A DNA stretch of 64,000 nucleotides from Sacculina carcini (GCA_916048095.2 OU696577.1:4124001-4188000); one strand, 5' to 3'. Shown: positions 52,761 to 63,703, counted from the stretch's first letter. Numbers and translations: made by a program. The notes: generated by a model not told the origin, from the letters alone.

Positions 52761-52909
52761 AGCGGCCGATGAAACTATTCGCATCGTTTTGCACGACATA
52801 ATTAAACGTCCTTTTAAGGACGGACTGTAAAGCGAATTTCACGCACCGTTGCCTTTTTAAAGGCAACTTGTATTGGCAATTCTCGCACGCACCAGTCTTT
52901 ATATAGACT
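52753..52909 (+). other. Chain of four inverted repeats in the E10 leader
   Basis: Four hairpin-forming units lie in 157 nt: gcgaatatag with ctattcgc (52753-52782), cgtccttttaaggacg (52807-52822), gttgcctttttaaaggcaac (52848-52867, a perfect 9-bp stem) and agtct...agact (52894-52909). They lie between the shared LTR and Gag text. The role is unknown; leader RNA structure for packaging, dimerisation or translation is a guess. Confidence 0.6.
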
Positions 52910-53943
52910 ACGCAAATTTGGACGCAATTTGTTGGGGTTTAATTATCACTGACGAACGCGCGTTGTTGTCAGTTTTTGGCGTAACCCTGGCTACCAACAC
53001 TCGTGACCCCGAGTTGGACACAGCCGTCGATACACAGCTAGCTAGCGCGCAATCGTCCAAGGCATTCAGACCAGCAACAACCTTCAGGCTGCCGTCTTTT
53101 CTACCTGAGGACCCCGAGGTCTGGCTGGTCCAGGTCGAATGCGCCTTTGATATTGCCGGCATTGACAACGACGAAACGCGCTTAAAATTGGTGGTTGCCA
53201 ATTTGCCAGCGCACATTGCTACGCAGGTTCGCGATATTCTACGTGGACCAAAGTCGTTCGCAGTCCTCAGCGCGGCCCTACAAGAACGACTGGCACAATC
53301 CAACGCAAGTCACCTGTGAGCGCTGCTTTCGAGACAGCAGCTCGGAGACCAGATACCGACCACCCTGCTACGCTCTATGCGTCACGATCTGCTATCAGCT
53401 GGCGACGTACCTGCAAACTCGGGGCTGCTGAGAACATTGTTCTTACAGCGACTTCCGCAAGCGGCACGAGCGGCTTTGTCTATTCTGCCAGCAACGATCA
53501 TGTTCGACGAACTGGCCGGCGCTGCTGACCGCTACATGGAGGCAAGCGGCATGAATTCACCGACAACATCGTCAGTGCAGTCTGTACAGCCCAAAGAAGA
53601 GGCCACAGCTGACGACTCCGGCGACCTGTGCTTGGTTGTTTCTTCTCTGGTGAACACAGTTAAACAGATGGAGCTCACCAACAGACGTCTGGAATCCACT
53701 CTGACCGGGAGGTCTACAGATCGCGAATCACGCTTCATCCCGAGGAGTGAGATCCGTAGGAGATCAATCTCACGCCGATCTGAGCGTCAGCAATCACCTT
53801 CACCACGCAGAGCCCAGTCGATACGAGGACATTCACATGTGCAAACGCATGAGCAGCCATTGCCTGCACTCTGCTGGTACCACGAGCAGTTTTTCGCCGC
53901 CGCTCGTCGTTGCAGACCACCGTGCTCGTGGTCTTTAAACTAG
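52910..53943 (+). pseudogene. E10 gag
   Basis: The frame has no ATG before the conserved text FRPATTFRLPSFLPEDPEVW, so the start codon is lost or hidden. It continues DDETRLKLVVANLPAHIATQ. A TGA at 53317-53319 interrupts it, and it goes on in the same frame with LLRSMRHDLLSAGDVP and LFLQRLPQAARAAL, a Ser/Arg-rich linker and the Cys/His motif CWYHEQFFAAARRCRPPC. It stops at 53943. Confidence 0.78.
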
Positions 53944-54296
53944 ACGGCCCCCACCACGTAGCGCTTTTTCTCATTTGCGACAAGGGCAGTGGAACGAGGT
54001 ATCTGGTGGACGCAGGCGCTCAAGTGAGCGTGGTCCCGCCAACGCTACACCATGACAAAGAGCTTGCACAGACTTCACAACGACTTATCGCCGCCAACGG
54101 ATCTGAGATCAAAGTTTACGGCAAGCGCAGCATGAACATCCGTTTTGAAAACGGAAAAACGTTCCTGTGGGATTTCGTGGTTGCGCAGGTAGACATGGCC
54201 ATCATCGGGGCTGATTTCTTACAAGCCAACCACATCCTGGTCGATTTAGGAAACAAGCGACTGCTGCATCGAGGAATCACATGCTCGTCAGCATAG
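53944..54296 (+). pseudogene. E10 aspartic protease
   Basis: The frame, different from gag, reads DKGSGTRYLVDAGAQVSVVP: the active site is DAG where DSG or DTG is usual. RLIAANGSEIKVYG and MAIIGADFLQANHILVDLG follow. A TAG at 54294-54296 ends the frame, but homologous text continues in the same frame to about 54620 (GIAKQEIDKMLKLGIIRPSS). Confidence 0.78.
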
Positions 54297-56656
54297 ACAT
54301 CAACCATATCATCGGTGGGTATTCGCGTGGCGACTGTCTCCAAATACGAGCAGATTATCCAGCGTTTCCAAGCAGTGACGATAGCACCAACTGGCCCGGT
54401 GCCTGTGAAGCACAATGCCACTCATCACATCGTTACGCACGGTCCGCCTGTTTTTTGCCGGCCACGTTGCCTCGAAATGGAGAGAGCAGGTATAGCGAAG
54501 CAAGAAATCGACAAAATGCTCAAGCTAGGCATTATACGTCCGTCGAGCAGCGCGTGGGCATCAGCCTTGCACTTAGCTCCGAAGTCAGATGGCGACTTGA
54601 GACCGTGCTGGGATTACCGAGCCTGAATAACCGCACCGTGCCTGACCAATACCCGCTGCCATACTTGCGCGATTTTCCGGCTAGACTTAATGGCTGCAAT
54701 GTCTTTACGAGCCTCGACCTGGTGAAGGCGTACCACCAAATTCCAGTTGAACCAGCCGACATCGCCAAAACAGTCATCACAACACCTTTCGGATATTACG
54801 AATATACACGTATGCCTTTCGGCTTGAGGAACGCCGGCCAGACCTTTCAGCGCTTCATGGATGAAGTTATCCGTGGCGTCGAAGGTGTATTCTGCTACTC
54901 GGACAATCTCCTTCTCGCTACCAGTTCGCACGAGCAGCTCGAACATCTGTTGACGATTGTCTTGTCACGCCTTGAACACTACGTCCTGGTTGTGAACGTT
55001 GACAAATGTGTCATCGGCGTACCACCTATTCGTTTCTTGGGCCACCAAGTAACCGCCGACGGTGTACACCCGCTGGAAGATAAAGTGAGCGCCATTCGAA
55101 GTTTCCCTAAACCTGCAACTCAATCACAGTTGCGTCGATTCCTAGGTATGTTGGCATTCTATCAGCGCTTCATACCTAACGCCGCCACGAAACTCAAACT
55201 ACTACATGCTTTGCTCACACACCGCGCCAAACGTTCCAGATCACCGGTACAATGGAGCAACGACACCAGCCTGCATTTTGACAACATAAAGCAAGTACTG
55301 GCAAGAGCCGTCATGCTTTCGCACCAGGTTCCCAAAGCACCGCTCAGCATCCATGTAGACGCCTCTGATTCCGGCGTTAGAGCCGTACTACAGCAGCATG
55401 TACAAGACGACTGGAAGCCGCTCGGTTATTTATCCAAAACACATTCAAAAGCCGAACCAAAGTACAGTACCTTCGACAGAGAGCTCCTGGGTGTCTATTT
55501 GGCCGTGCGCCATTTCAGGCACGCAGTAGAAGGACGCAACGCCATCATCTTCACCGACCATCGCCCGTTGCTGCACACACTGTCATCCAATTCTGAAAAA
55601 TACGCGCCTCACGAGATGCGTCATTGGGATTTCATCGGCCAACTCATCTCCGACATTCGTCACATACCGGGAGCGAATAACCAGGTGGCCGACGCAATAT
55701 CGTGCACGACTGCGGCTATAGTTTCGCCCGTCGTCCATCTTGAGGACTATGCTTCCTTGGCTACGGCTCAACAAGATGACGAGTCTCCTCGAACACTCAT
55801 CCACTCTCCAGGTTCTTTACAACTCGAGGACGTGGCCTTTGCCGGAACACGTATGTTGTGCGACACGTCAACTGGTACACCACGACCGGTCCTGCCAACA
55901 GATTTGCGTCGTCTCTACACCAAAACCCTGCACGAGCTGTCTCATCCCGGAGTAGAGGCGACATTGAAGCTAGTGGCTAAACGCTTTGTTTGGTTGAACA
56001 TGGACCGTGATATACGTCGGTGGACGTGCTGCGGCTTGAGTTGCCAACGCTCAAAAATCACTCACCACACAAAAAGCGCAGTATCGTCGTTCAGTCCGCC
56101 AAGCGAGCGGTTTGGCCATGTCCACGTAGATCTCGTGGGGCCGCTTCCACCGTCGCAAGGGCAACCGTACTTGCTAACCTGCATCGACCGCTTCACACGC
56201 TGGCCGGAAGCCATTCCTCTGCCTGACATCCGTACAGCTACGATTGCGCGGGCATTCGTCCAACAGTGGGTGTCCCGTTTCGGCACGCCTGACACGATTA
56301 CTACGGCCCGCGGCGCGCAGTTGGAATCGGCTCTCTGGTCCGGATTGAACCGATTTCTGGGTTGCCGGCGCATACGCACGACCAGCTATCACCCCGCGAG
56401 CAACGGTATGGTGGAAAGATTTCATCGACAGCTGAAAACCAGCCTACGCGCGTCGCAGACTTCATGGATGGACGCATTGCCTATGGCACTGCTCGGCATC
56501 CGATCGGCGCACAAGACCAATCTGCAAGCGTGCACGGCAGAGCTCGTGTACGGTACCACACTGCGTCTGCCCGGTGAGCTAGTCAGCGACACACGAGCGA
56601 CACAGCGCCTCAGCTCCGGCGATCCGTCGTCGCAGCCATTTTACGCAACAACATGA
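54297..56656 (+). pseudogene. E10 reverse transcriptase, RNase H, integrase
   Basis: A frameshift lies near 54620. RT: NNRTVPDQYPLPYLRDFPAR, VFTSLDLVKAYHQIPV, YEYTRMPFGLRNAGQTF, and FCYSDNLLLA at the active site, so the second catalytic Asp is Asn. RNase H: IHVDASDSGVRAVLQQ and FDRELLGVYLAVRHF. Integrase: LSHPGVEATLKLVAKRFVW; Asp in HVHVDLVGPLP; the second catalytic Asp is replaced (TITTARGAQLE); Glu in NGMVERFHRQLK. RT and integrase should both be inactive. The integrase C-terminus continues in the next entry after a frame change near 56650. Confidence 0.85.
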
Positions 56657-57213
56657 GCAAATTCCGACCAGTTCTGCCGAGACCCGCCTGTGCACCGTCC
56701 TTTGTGCCCAAGGCCCTGCAAACAGCCACTCACGTTTTTGTCAGACGCGACAGCCACCGCTTTCCGCTTGATTGTCCATACGACGGATCATACGCCGTTG
56801 TCCAGCAGTCGGATAAGCACGTGGTGGTCTCCCGTCATGGACGAAAGGAAACAATCTCCATCGACCGCTGCAAACCGGCCTTCGTGGATGACAGCTCGCC
56901 ATCGACACACGACGACCGCGAATCTCCAATCGCGGCCGAGGATCCGATGGAGGAGCAACCGACGACGGAGCAACCGACGACGGAGCAACCGACGACGGAG
57001 CTGGTGATCCGCAATCCAACTCGTCTAGCCGTGAGTCCCAACCCACTCGACACACGCTCTCAAGACGCACACAACAGCTTGCCTCCTAGACACTCCACAC
57101 ATCACGTACCACAATCTGCACTGCGTACACGTAGTGGACGAATAATTCGCGTACCCTCTCGGTATCGACATGTCTCTTTTGTCATCGACACGTCTAGTAA
57201 GGGGGCACTATAG
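56653..57213 (+). pseudogene. E10 integrase C-terminal domain
   Basis: QTATHVFVRRDSHRFPLDCP and PYDGSYAVVQQSDKHVVVS are the usual CsRn1 integrase tail (compare E3 THVFVRVDAHKPPL). A threefold EQPTT repeat and a basic ending, RSGRIIRVPSRYRHV, follow. The stop lies within the start of the 3' LTR. Confidence 0.78.
56953..56997 (+). repeat. Three 15-bp coding repeats
   Basis: gagcaaccgacgacg is repeated exactly three times and encodes EQPTT each time in the integrase tail. Confidence 0.9.
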
Positions 57214-57846
57214 GCGCCATATCACACCTTTTTGATATTATATTATTGTGAACTTGATTGTGTCGATTGTTTATTATTTAATCATAATGTGACTTCAATA
57301 TTAATCATATTGCTTCGCGTGATATTTCGTGTGATTGATACATGTGATATGTGTCGTGTATCGTCGTATTACATTGCATGTGTGTGTGCTGCATTGGTCG
57401 TATTGTATAGTGTGTGTTTTTGTATATGGTCGCTGTAGCACATTGTGTGTATATGAGCGTTGTGTATATGAGCGTATTGTATTGTGTATATGAGTGTGTA
57501 TGAGCGTTGTGTATATGTGTATTATGTGTATATGAGCGTTGTCTGGTGCTGCATGTTCTCGACAAAAGCACATTTTGCGCAACGCTCAAGTAGACCCACT
57601 CAGCGCGGATTTATGCCAGTTTCGGACAACTTTCGGTGAGTGCGCTTATTGTCCGATACTCACATAAATCCAAAACATACCTAAGCACGCGCATTGCGCT
57701 GTTGGGCACCGTGCATCGCCCATCGCGCCTCGATTTCTGACTTGTTTTCGCTCGCCTGATTTGTGACTTGTGTTCGCTCGACTCGATTGTTCTGCCTCGT
57801 CATTACTGTGCTAGTGCTTACTGTGTTGCGTGTGCGTGCGAATATT
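57209..57846 (+). repeat. E10 3' LTR, truncated
   Basis: Starts tataggcgccatatc after the purine tract aagggggcac; the first TG is changed to TA. It follows the 5' LTR with several indels in the TG-rich tract and stops matching after gcgaatat. Confidence 0.75.
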
Positions 57847-58056
57847 TTTTGTATTTTCTGTATTTGTATTTCGAAACGATACAGTAAACATATAATAACA
57901 CCAAACAACATATTTTCATGTGTCGGGGGAAGCCATAAAGACTTATATCCCTTGAAAAAAACAAGAACAAATAAAATAAAAGAAGAAAATGAAAAAACAT
58001 ATATATATTTTCAGTTGGAAATGTACAGTGGCAAGTAATAGACGCGTTGCTTGCCG
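57847..58056. other. AT-rich flank, nothing recognised
   Basis: AT-rich DNA between the broken E10 LTR and the second MITE. Confidence 0.5.
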
Positions 58057-58237
58057 CAGAGCCGTAGCAACCGCCCCCCGTACCCCCCGGCCGGGGGGGG
58101 GCCCGAATGTTGAGGGGCCCCTTTGCTTCACGTATTATGTGATTATATCTAATAAATGCATTCAATATTCACAATGGGGGCCCCAAGTGTTGCCTTCGGG
58201 TGGGGGGGGGGGGGCATAATTCCTCGCAACGGCTCTG
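58057..58237. mobile_element. Second hAT-type MITE
   Basis: Ends are cagagccgtagcaac and the reverse complement of cagagccgttgcgag. Flanking 8-mers gcttgccg (58049-58056) and gcttgctg (58238-58245) match at 7 of 8. The 181-bp element contains long G and C runs and no coding capacity. Confidence 0.75.
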
Positions 58238-58433
58238 GCTTGCTGTACCTTAAATTTACAGTTCAGCAAGAGCTCAATTTCATAATGAGATCATAAGAAG
58301 TTCGGCAATCTCCACCAGGCAATTGAGTCAACATTGGGCTTTGTTATTTACATATATTTTTCTAGAGAATGGTGTTGAATAGGCATGTTGTGAATTTTTT
58401 CATAGGCGTCATGTCACTCAGAATTATTTTTTT

Positions 58434-59059
58434 CTAACAAATCTGTAGATTTTTGTGCAATTTTTTATAAAAAACTTTGTACATTAATTTACATGTTTTG
58501 AAGTGTATAAGACCTGAAATATTCAATATTCTTCCTCTGGTGAAAAGTGGTTTGGATGGTGTGTTTCGTGGTAAATTGTATATGATTCTAACTATTCGTT
58601 TTTGCAAGACCTCTAATCTGTTCATGTATGATTTGCATGTGTGGCCCCATATTTCGCAAGCACATTCAAGATAGGGTTTAACCAGGGCATTGTAAAGCAT
58701 TAAACTTTCTTCTCATTGAAGTAAGTGTCTCGCTTTACCAAGAATGAATGCGGCTTTTGATACTTTTCTTGCTGTGCAATTGATGTGATCTTTCCAGCAT
58801 ATCTTGCTATTGAGTGTCACGCCAAGAAAATGTATTGTTTCGACTCTGGATATGCTGGTATTATTGATAATAATTTCGCCGTCGGATCAACATTGAGTCT
58901 TGGAGACGAGAACAAGACAAATTTGTTTTTTTCGGTGTTTAACGACAGTTTGTTTTGTATAAGCCAGTCATTTAGAGCCCTTAATTCACTATTTGCAGTT
59001 TCGAAGGCTTCTTTCACCGTAGCGCCAGAGCAAACTAGGTTGGTATCGTCGGCAAGCAC
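58434..59059 (-). pseudogene. LINE-D ORF2: RT from the active site to the C-terminus
   Basis: Reading down from 59059: LADDTNLVCSGATVKEAF (active site ADD), NDWLIQNKLSLNTEKNKFVL and, after a frameshift near 58820, the FLGVTLNSKI block. A stop follows, then LYNALVKPYLECACEIWGHT, VLQKRIVRIIYNLP and the end at LHKNLQIC. This order and wording fit the CR1/Jockey group. No RNase H is present. Confidence 0.8.
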
Positions 59060-59225
59060 TGTAGTGTGTGGCTACACCGTCAGAGGGCGCGAGTGTATTA
59101 GGCGTGGGTGACGCTAACGGCCGTCAGCCAGTGTGTGTTCAGCAGTCTTGGTGTGTGTCGCTTCTGTGTATTTGGGTATCGTGTTCCGTATTATTGTATT
59201 GTTGTGTTGTATAATATATCGTACA
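59060..59225 (+). repeat. E11 5' LTR
   Basis: tgtagtgtgtgg to atatatcgtaca. It differs from the 3' LTR by two substitutions and a gt length change in a TG run. Confidence 0.9.
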
Positions 59226-59456
59226 TGGCGCAGCCGACAGGATGTTTGTGTTTTATAATATATCGTACATGGCGCAGCCGACAGGATGTTTGTGTTTTAT
59301 AATATATCGTACATGGCGCAGCCGACAGGATGTTTGTGTTGTATAATATATCGTACATGGCGCAGCCGACAGGATGTTTGTGTTGTATAATATATCGTAC
59401 ATGGCGCAGCCGACAGGATGTTTGTGTTGTATAATATATCGTAAATGGCGCAGCCG
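59226..59456 (+). repeat. 44-bp tandem array of LTR tail plus primer-binding site
   Basis: tggcgcagccgacaggatg (PBS, starting with the TGG that pairs with the tRNA CCA end) begins at 59226, right after the LTR. The PBS plus the last 23 nt of the LTR (tgtgttgtataatatatcgt and aca) is repeated exactly every 44 bp; the ATG straddling each junction falls at 59225, 59269, 59313, 59357, 59401 and 59445. The sixth and last PBS keeps only tggcgcagccg before gag continues. Such arrays point to repeated slippage or aberrant strand transfer during reverse transcription. Confidence 0.9.
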
Positions 59457-60800
59457 CTGCGAGACGACCAACAGCAGAAGCTGGACCAGCTCACAGAGTT
59501 GGTGACTCAACTCGCTCGCCAGCAGCTTGCAATGGCAGCCCCCGCCAGCTCGCCTGCAGTCGCCCCACACACCATGGCTCATTGTCAGCCACCAGCCCGT
59601 CTGGCCTACGCCGCATCGGCAGCCGACTTTACCTCCTGGAAGGAGCGCGTGCTGGCACACACCACACTGTCAGGCAGTGATAGCCTGAGCCCTGCGCAGC
59701 AGCAAGCGCTGCTCACGACACTGCTGGACGATGAGTGGTGCCGCGTCATCCGCCACTCACTGACGTTGCCAGCGACGGCTGATTTGCCCGCCTGCATCCG
59801 CCTATTGGAGGAGCATCAGCAGTCGCAGCAGAATGTGCTGGTGGAACGCCGGCGCTTCTTCGCCCGTCGACAGCAGGACGGCGAAAATGTGGGCGAATTC
59901 TTGCGCTCGCTGCGAGAAATCGCTGCCAGCTGCGATTTTTGCGCTGCCTGCCGCGACGAGCGTTTGCGCGATCAGCTTGTTATGGGGACGTCCGACTCTG
60001 CCGCTCTGCACCAGCTCCTGCAAGTCGCGCACAGGGACCTGTCGTTGGACAAGGCACTCAAAATGTGCCAATCGGCTGAGTCGGCCCGCCTCAACGCTGC
60101 AGGTATGCGAAGCGCCTCGGCCGATGTGACTGGTTCCCCGGTTCCCCGCACAGAGGTCGCTGCTGTACGCCGTCAGCAGCCGCGCATGCGCAGTCAACTG
60201 AGCCGACAGTCAGATCACGACGATGTCTCCGCCCCTTGTGTGCGGTGTGGGCAGCATCACCAGTCGGCCCCGTGCCGCGCCGCGGAGAGCTTTTGTCGTC
60301 GGTGCGGAAAGCGCGGGCACTACGCGCGCGTCTGCCGCTCATCACAGTCCCGTGCTGGTCGTCGTCGGGACAATTTCGTCAGAGACGTCGCCGATGACAC
60401 TGATGATGATGTTGACGATGTTGTGAATGTCAATACACCTGCTTTGTGCTCGTATATCGGCGATGTTATTGATGACATTAAACACACGCGCGTAACCGCT
60501 ATTAGCATCACCGTTTCTGCAGAGGGCCGCGCGCCGCGCGAGGTGAAGTGGCTATGCGATTCCGGCGCCGATGTGTCGGTAATTGACGCTGGGATTGCGC
60601 AGCAACTTGGAGTGACCAACAATAGTTTGCGCTCACCGCGGTCCCGCTTGCGGGTCGCCAACGGTCAGTTACTGCGGTGTCTGGGCACGTGCGAGGCAGT
60701 CTTGCGACTCGGTGATGCCTCCTGCCGCTCCACTCTGTACGTGGTGCCGTCAGTGCGCTGTGCTCTGCTCTGCTGGCGGGACGCAGTGGAGGGCCTTCTT
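59445..60800 (+). pseudogene. E11 gag and protease
   Basis: The ATG at 59445 is the last of the repeated junctions, so Gag starts on the final base of the LTR-like tail and reads through the PBS (MAQPLRDDQQQKLDQLTELV). Capsid-like text is DFTSWKERVLAHTTLSG and RRRFFARRQQDGENVGEFL. Knuckles: CVRCGQHHQSAPC and CRRCGKRGHYARVC. An Asp-rich linker (DDTDDDVDDV) precedes the protease: VKWLCDSGADVSVIDAGIAQ. Gag and protease share a frame, so no frameshift is needed between them. The frame is lost near 60800. Confidence 0.85.
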
Positions 60801-63703
60801 TCGTGTGTTCGCCACGGACGGTCCTCTGCGGGAGATGAAAGGCGGGGCAATGCGGATCGATCTGCGCGATGAAGCGGTGCCGTACAACGTGACGGCTCCT
60901 CGCTCCGTGCCGTTATGTCATCGCGCCCAGGCACAACAGCAGCTGGAGAACTTCAGCAGCAGGGCGTCATCGAGCCGGTTTCCCACCCAACAGACTGGTG
61001 CTCACGCATCGTCGTTGTCGGCAAGCGCAAGGCAGACGGCACGCGAAACGGCTGCCGACTCACGGTAGACTTCACACGCCTCAACCGCTTCGTTCGCCGG
61101 CCTACGCATCCGGTTCGCTCGCCTGTGGAGGCTGTTAGCAGTATGGGTCTCGGCAATCGGTCGTTCACCCAGGTGGATGCATTACAAGGGTACTTTCAGG
61201 TGCCCTTGCGGCGCGAGGACCGAGACCTCACCACCTTCATCACCCCGTGGGGCCGATTCAGGTTCTGTCGCGCGCCGATGGGCCTAGTCTCCAGCGGCGA
61301 CGAATTCAACCGACGCGGCGACGTCGCCTTGGCTGGCCTACCCGACTCCTGCAAGATCGTGGACGACGTGCTGGTATACACCGCCAACTACGACGAGCAT
61401 CTGCAGCGAGTCTGGCAGCTACTACAACGCTGCGACGACGCCGGCGTCACGTTGAACCTGCAAAAATTTATGTTCGCCGCCACGTCCGCCAATTTCTGTG
61501 GATTCCACATCAACGCATCTGGATTCACCGTCGACGAAAAAAAATCGGGCCCTGGCTGACTTCCCTACACCGACGGACCTGACCTCACTGCGGTCGTTCT
61601 TGGGCTTGGCGAATCAGTTTGGCGACTTCTCTGACGCCATCGCTTCTGCTGCCGAGCCCCTGCGTCAGCTGCTCCGCAAAGGCGTCGAGTGGCAGTGGTC
61701 GTCACAACACGACGCTGTTTTCACGGCCGTAAAACGCGCGTTGGCCAGTCCGCCCGTGCTTGGCCACTTCGACCCGACAAGGCCCACCATGTTGGAGACG
61801 GACGCGGCACGACAGAAAGGCCTCGGGTTTGTGCTCCGCCAGCGGGACGACCAGGGCCGCTGGCAGCTCATCCAGTGTGGATCGCGATTCATCTCTGACA
61901 CGGAGAGCCGTTATGCCGTCTGCGAGCTGGAGATGTTGGCCGTGGTGTGGGCCTGCCAGAAATGCCACCAATATCTGGCTGGCCTGCCCACCTTCAATGT
62001 GGTCACCGACCACAAGCCTATGGTGCCCATCCTGAACGAAAAGGCGCTCGGAGACATCTGCAATCCTCGTCTGCAGCGCATGCGTCAGCGTCTACTGCAC
62101 CTGACCTTTGTCGCCAGCTGGAGGCCAGGAGCACAGCACAACATCGCCGACGCCCTGTCACGCGCACCTTCCCAGCCTGCTGATGCTGACGCGGACGTTG
62201 ACGAGTGCTCGTCTGGATTTTTCGTCCAGACGTTGGACGCATTCACAGACGCAGACGACCTAGGTCATTGCACGTCACCGATTGACACCACCCTGGAGGC
62301 GGTGCGAGTTGCGTCTCTGGCCGACGACGAGTGTCGCCAATTGATGACGTACGTGCTGGGCGGTTTTCCTCAGCACAAACATCTCCTGCCCGCCAGTCTC
62401 CACCCATTCTGGGGCGTGCGCGATCAGCTCACTGCCGACCATGGCCTGATCCTGGTCGGCTGCCGCCTGCTTGCGCCTAGGTGTTTGCGGAAGGACACCC
62501 TCCGTTGGCTTCACGACAGTCACCAGGGGCAGGCCAGGACTGTGCAACGCGCACGGCAAACTGTCTTCTGGCCGGGCCTGACCAATGAGATCGCCACTGC
62601 CGTAGCATCATTTTCGAGATGTCTAGAATACAAAGACAGCCAGAAAAAGGAGCTGTACCTGACGGAACCGCACCCGACACGTCCTTTTCGGCGTCCGCGG
62701 ATTTCTTCAAGCACGCAGGGAAGACCTACCTCGTGTACGCGGACCGGTTCTCCAACTGGCCACTGGTGTTCGAATATGGCCGTGACACCTCCGCTCACCA
62801 GCTGGTGAAGCTGCTCCGGCAGGTGTTTGCAATGACGGGGGTCCCGACGGTACTGTCGTCAGACGGCGGCCCACAGTTCACGGCGCGCCACACCGCCCGA
62901 TTTCTGCGACTTTGGCACATACGCCATCGTGTCCCCAGTCCGCACTTCCCGTCTTCTAATGGGCACGCTGAGTCTGCCGTGAAACGGGTGAAGCGGCTCA
63001 TTCAGAAGGCGGCGCACGACGGGAATATCGACACAGACGCCTTTGTCGCCGGTCTGTTGGAGCTGTGTAACGCGCCGGGTGCCGACGGTCGCTCTCCCGC
63101 GCATCTTCTGTACGGCCGCCCCGTGTCGTCCGCCGTTCCCGCGCATCCACGCTCGTTCCTGCCGGAGTGGCAGCCGCCCACCGCTGAGTGCGACCGGCGA
63201 GCGGCGAGCTTGCACAACAAGCAGGTTGCCCAATACAATCGGTCGGCTAAGGTTTGCCGCCGTTGCGGCCCGGCACTACGGTGGCTCTCCAGGACCCGAC
63301 ATCCGGTCGCTGGGACCGGACTGGCGTGGTCGCCATGACTGGCCGTCGCCGCCAGTACGCTGTGCGCCTGCCACACGGCGGTCTCTACTGGCGCAACCGT
63401 AGACACCTGCGACCCGCAGCCAACACACCCTCGCCCGTGGTACAGCCGCCGCCATCTGTTGGTACAGCGCCGCTACTGTCGCAAGAGACAAGAATAAGCC
63501 CCGCATCACCGCCGCCGCCGCCGGGGGAGAATGTGGGCGGCACATCGGAGGCCTCACGAACCCCGCAACTCCGCCGGAGCTCCCGACCACGCAGACCGCC
63601 GTCGCATCTGAGCGATTACGTCTGCAGAGCCGACAGCCCCCTCCACCACTTGAAGGGGAGATGTAGTGTGTGGCTACACCGCCAGAGGGCGCGAGTGTAT
63701 TAG
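60800..63703 (+). pseudogene. E11 RT, RNase H and integrase
   Basis: RT linker text ATDGPLREMKGGAMRIDLRD is in one frame, then the text returns to the gag frame near 60940: DGTRNGCRLTVDFTRLNRFV, FTQVDALQGYFQVPL, FCRAPMGLVSSGDEFNRRGD and CKIVDDVLVYTA (active site VDD). A slip at an A8 run (about 61536-61544) leads to RNase H: MLETDAARQKGLGFVLRQ and NVVTDHKPMVPIL. The integrase zinc domain (LHDSHQGQARTVQRARQTVF) lacks one Cys (SFSRCLEY). Frame changes lie near 62640 and 63265. Core: VLSSDGGPQFTAR and SNGHAESAVKRVK; the first Asp lies in VYADRFSNWPL. The C-terminus ends in a Pro/Arg-rich tail. Confidence 0.83.

Larger units (their letters stand above)
52060..57846 (+). mobile_element. E10: CsRn1-like Ty3/Gypsy element with damaged active sites
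   Basis: It has a 5' LTR beginning tgtaggcgcc (52060), gag, protease, RT, RNase H and integrase, then a 3' LTR beginning tataggcgcc (57209). The two LTRs share about 640-700 bp. The 3' copy breaks off at gcgaatat (57846), so no downstream target duplication can be seen. Gag has the CsRn1-type Cys/His motif. Confidence 0.85.

Noticed and set aside
56741..57070. Minus-strand frame rich in SVAPSSVAPSSVAP
   Set aside because: Antisense of the EQPTT coding repeat in E10 integrase.
59226..59456. CRISPR-like array (regular repeat spacing)
   Set aside because: Units are contiguous 44-bp copies without unique spacers and consist of LTR tail plus PBS in a eukaryotic element.
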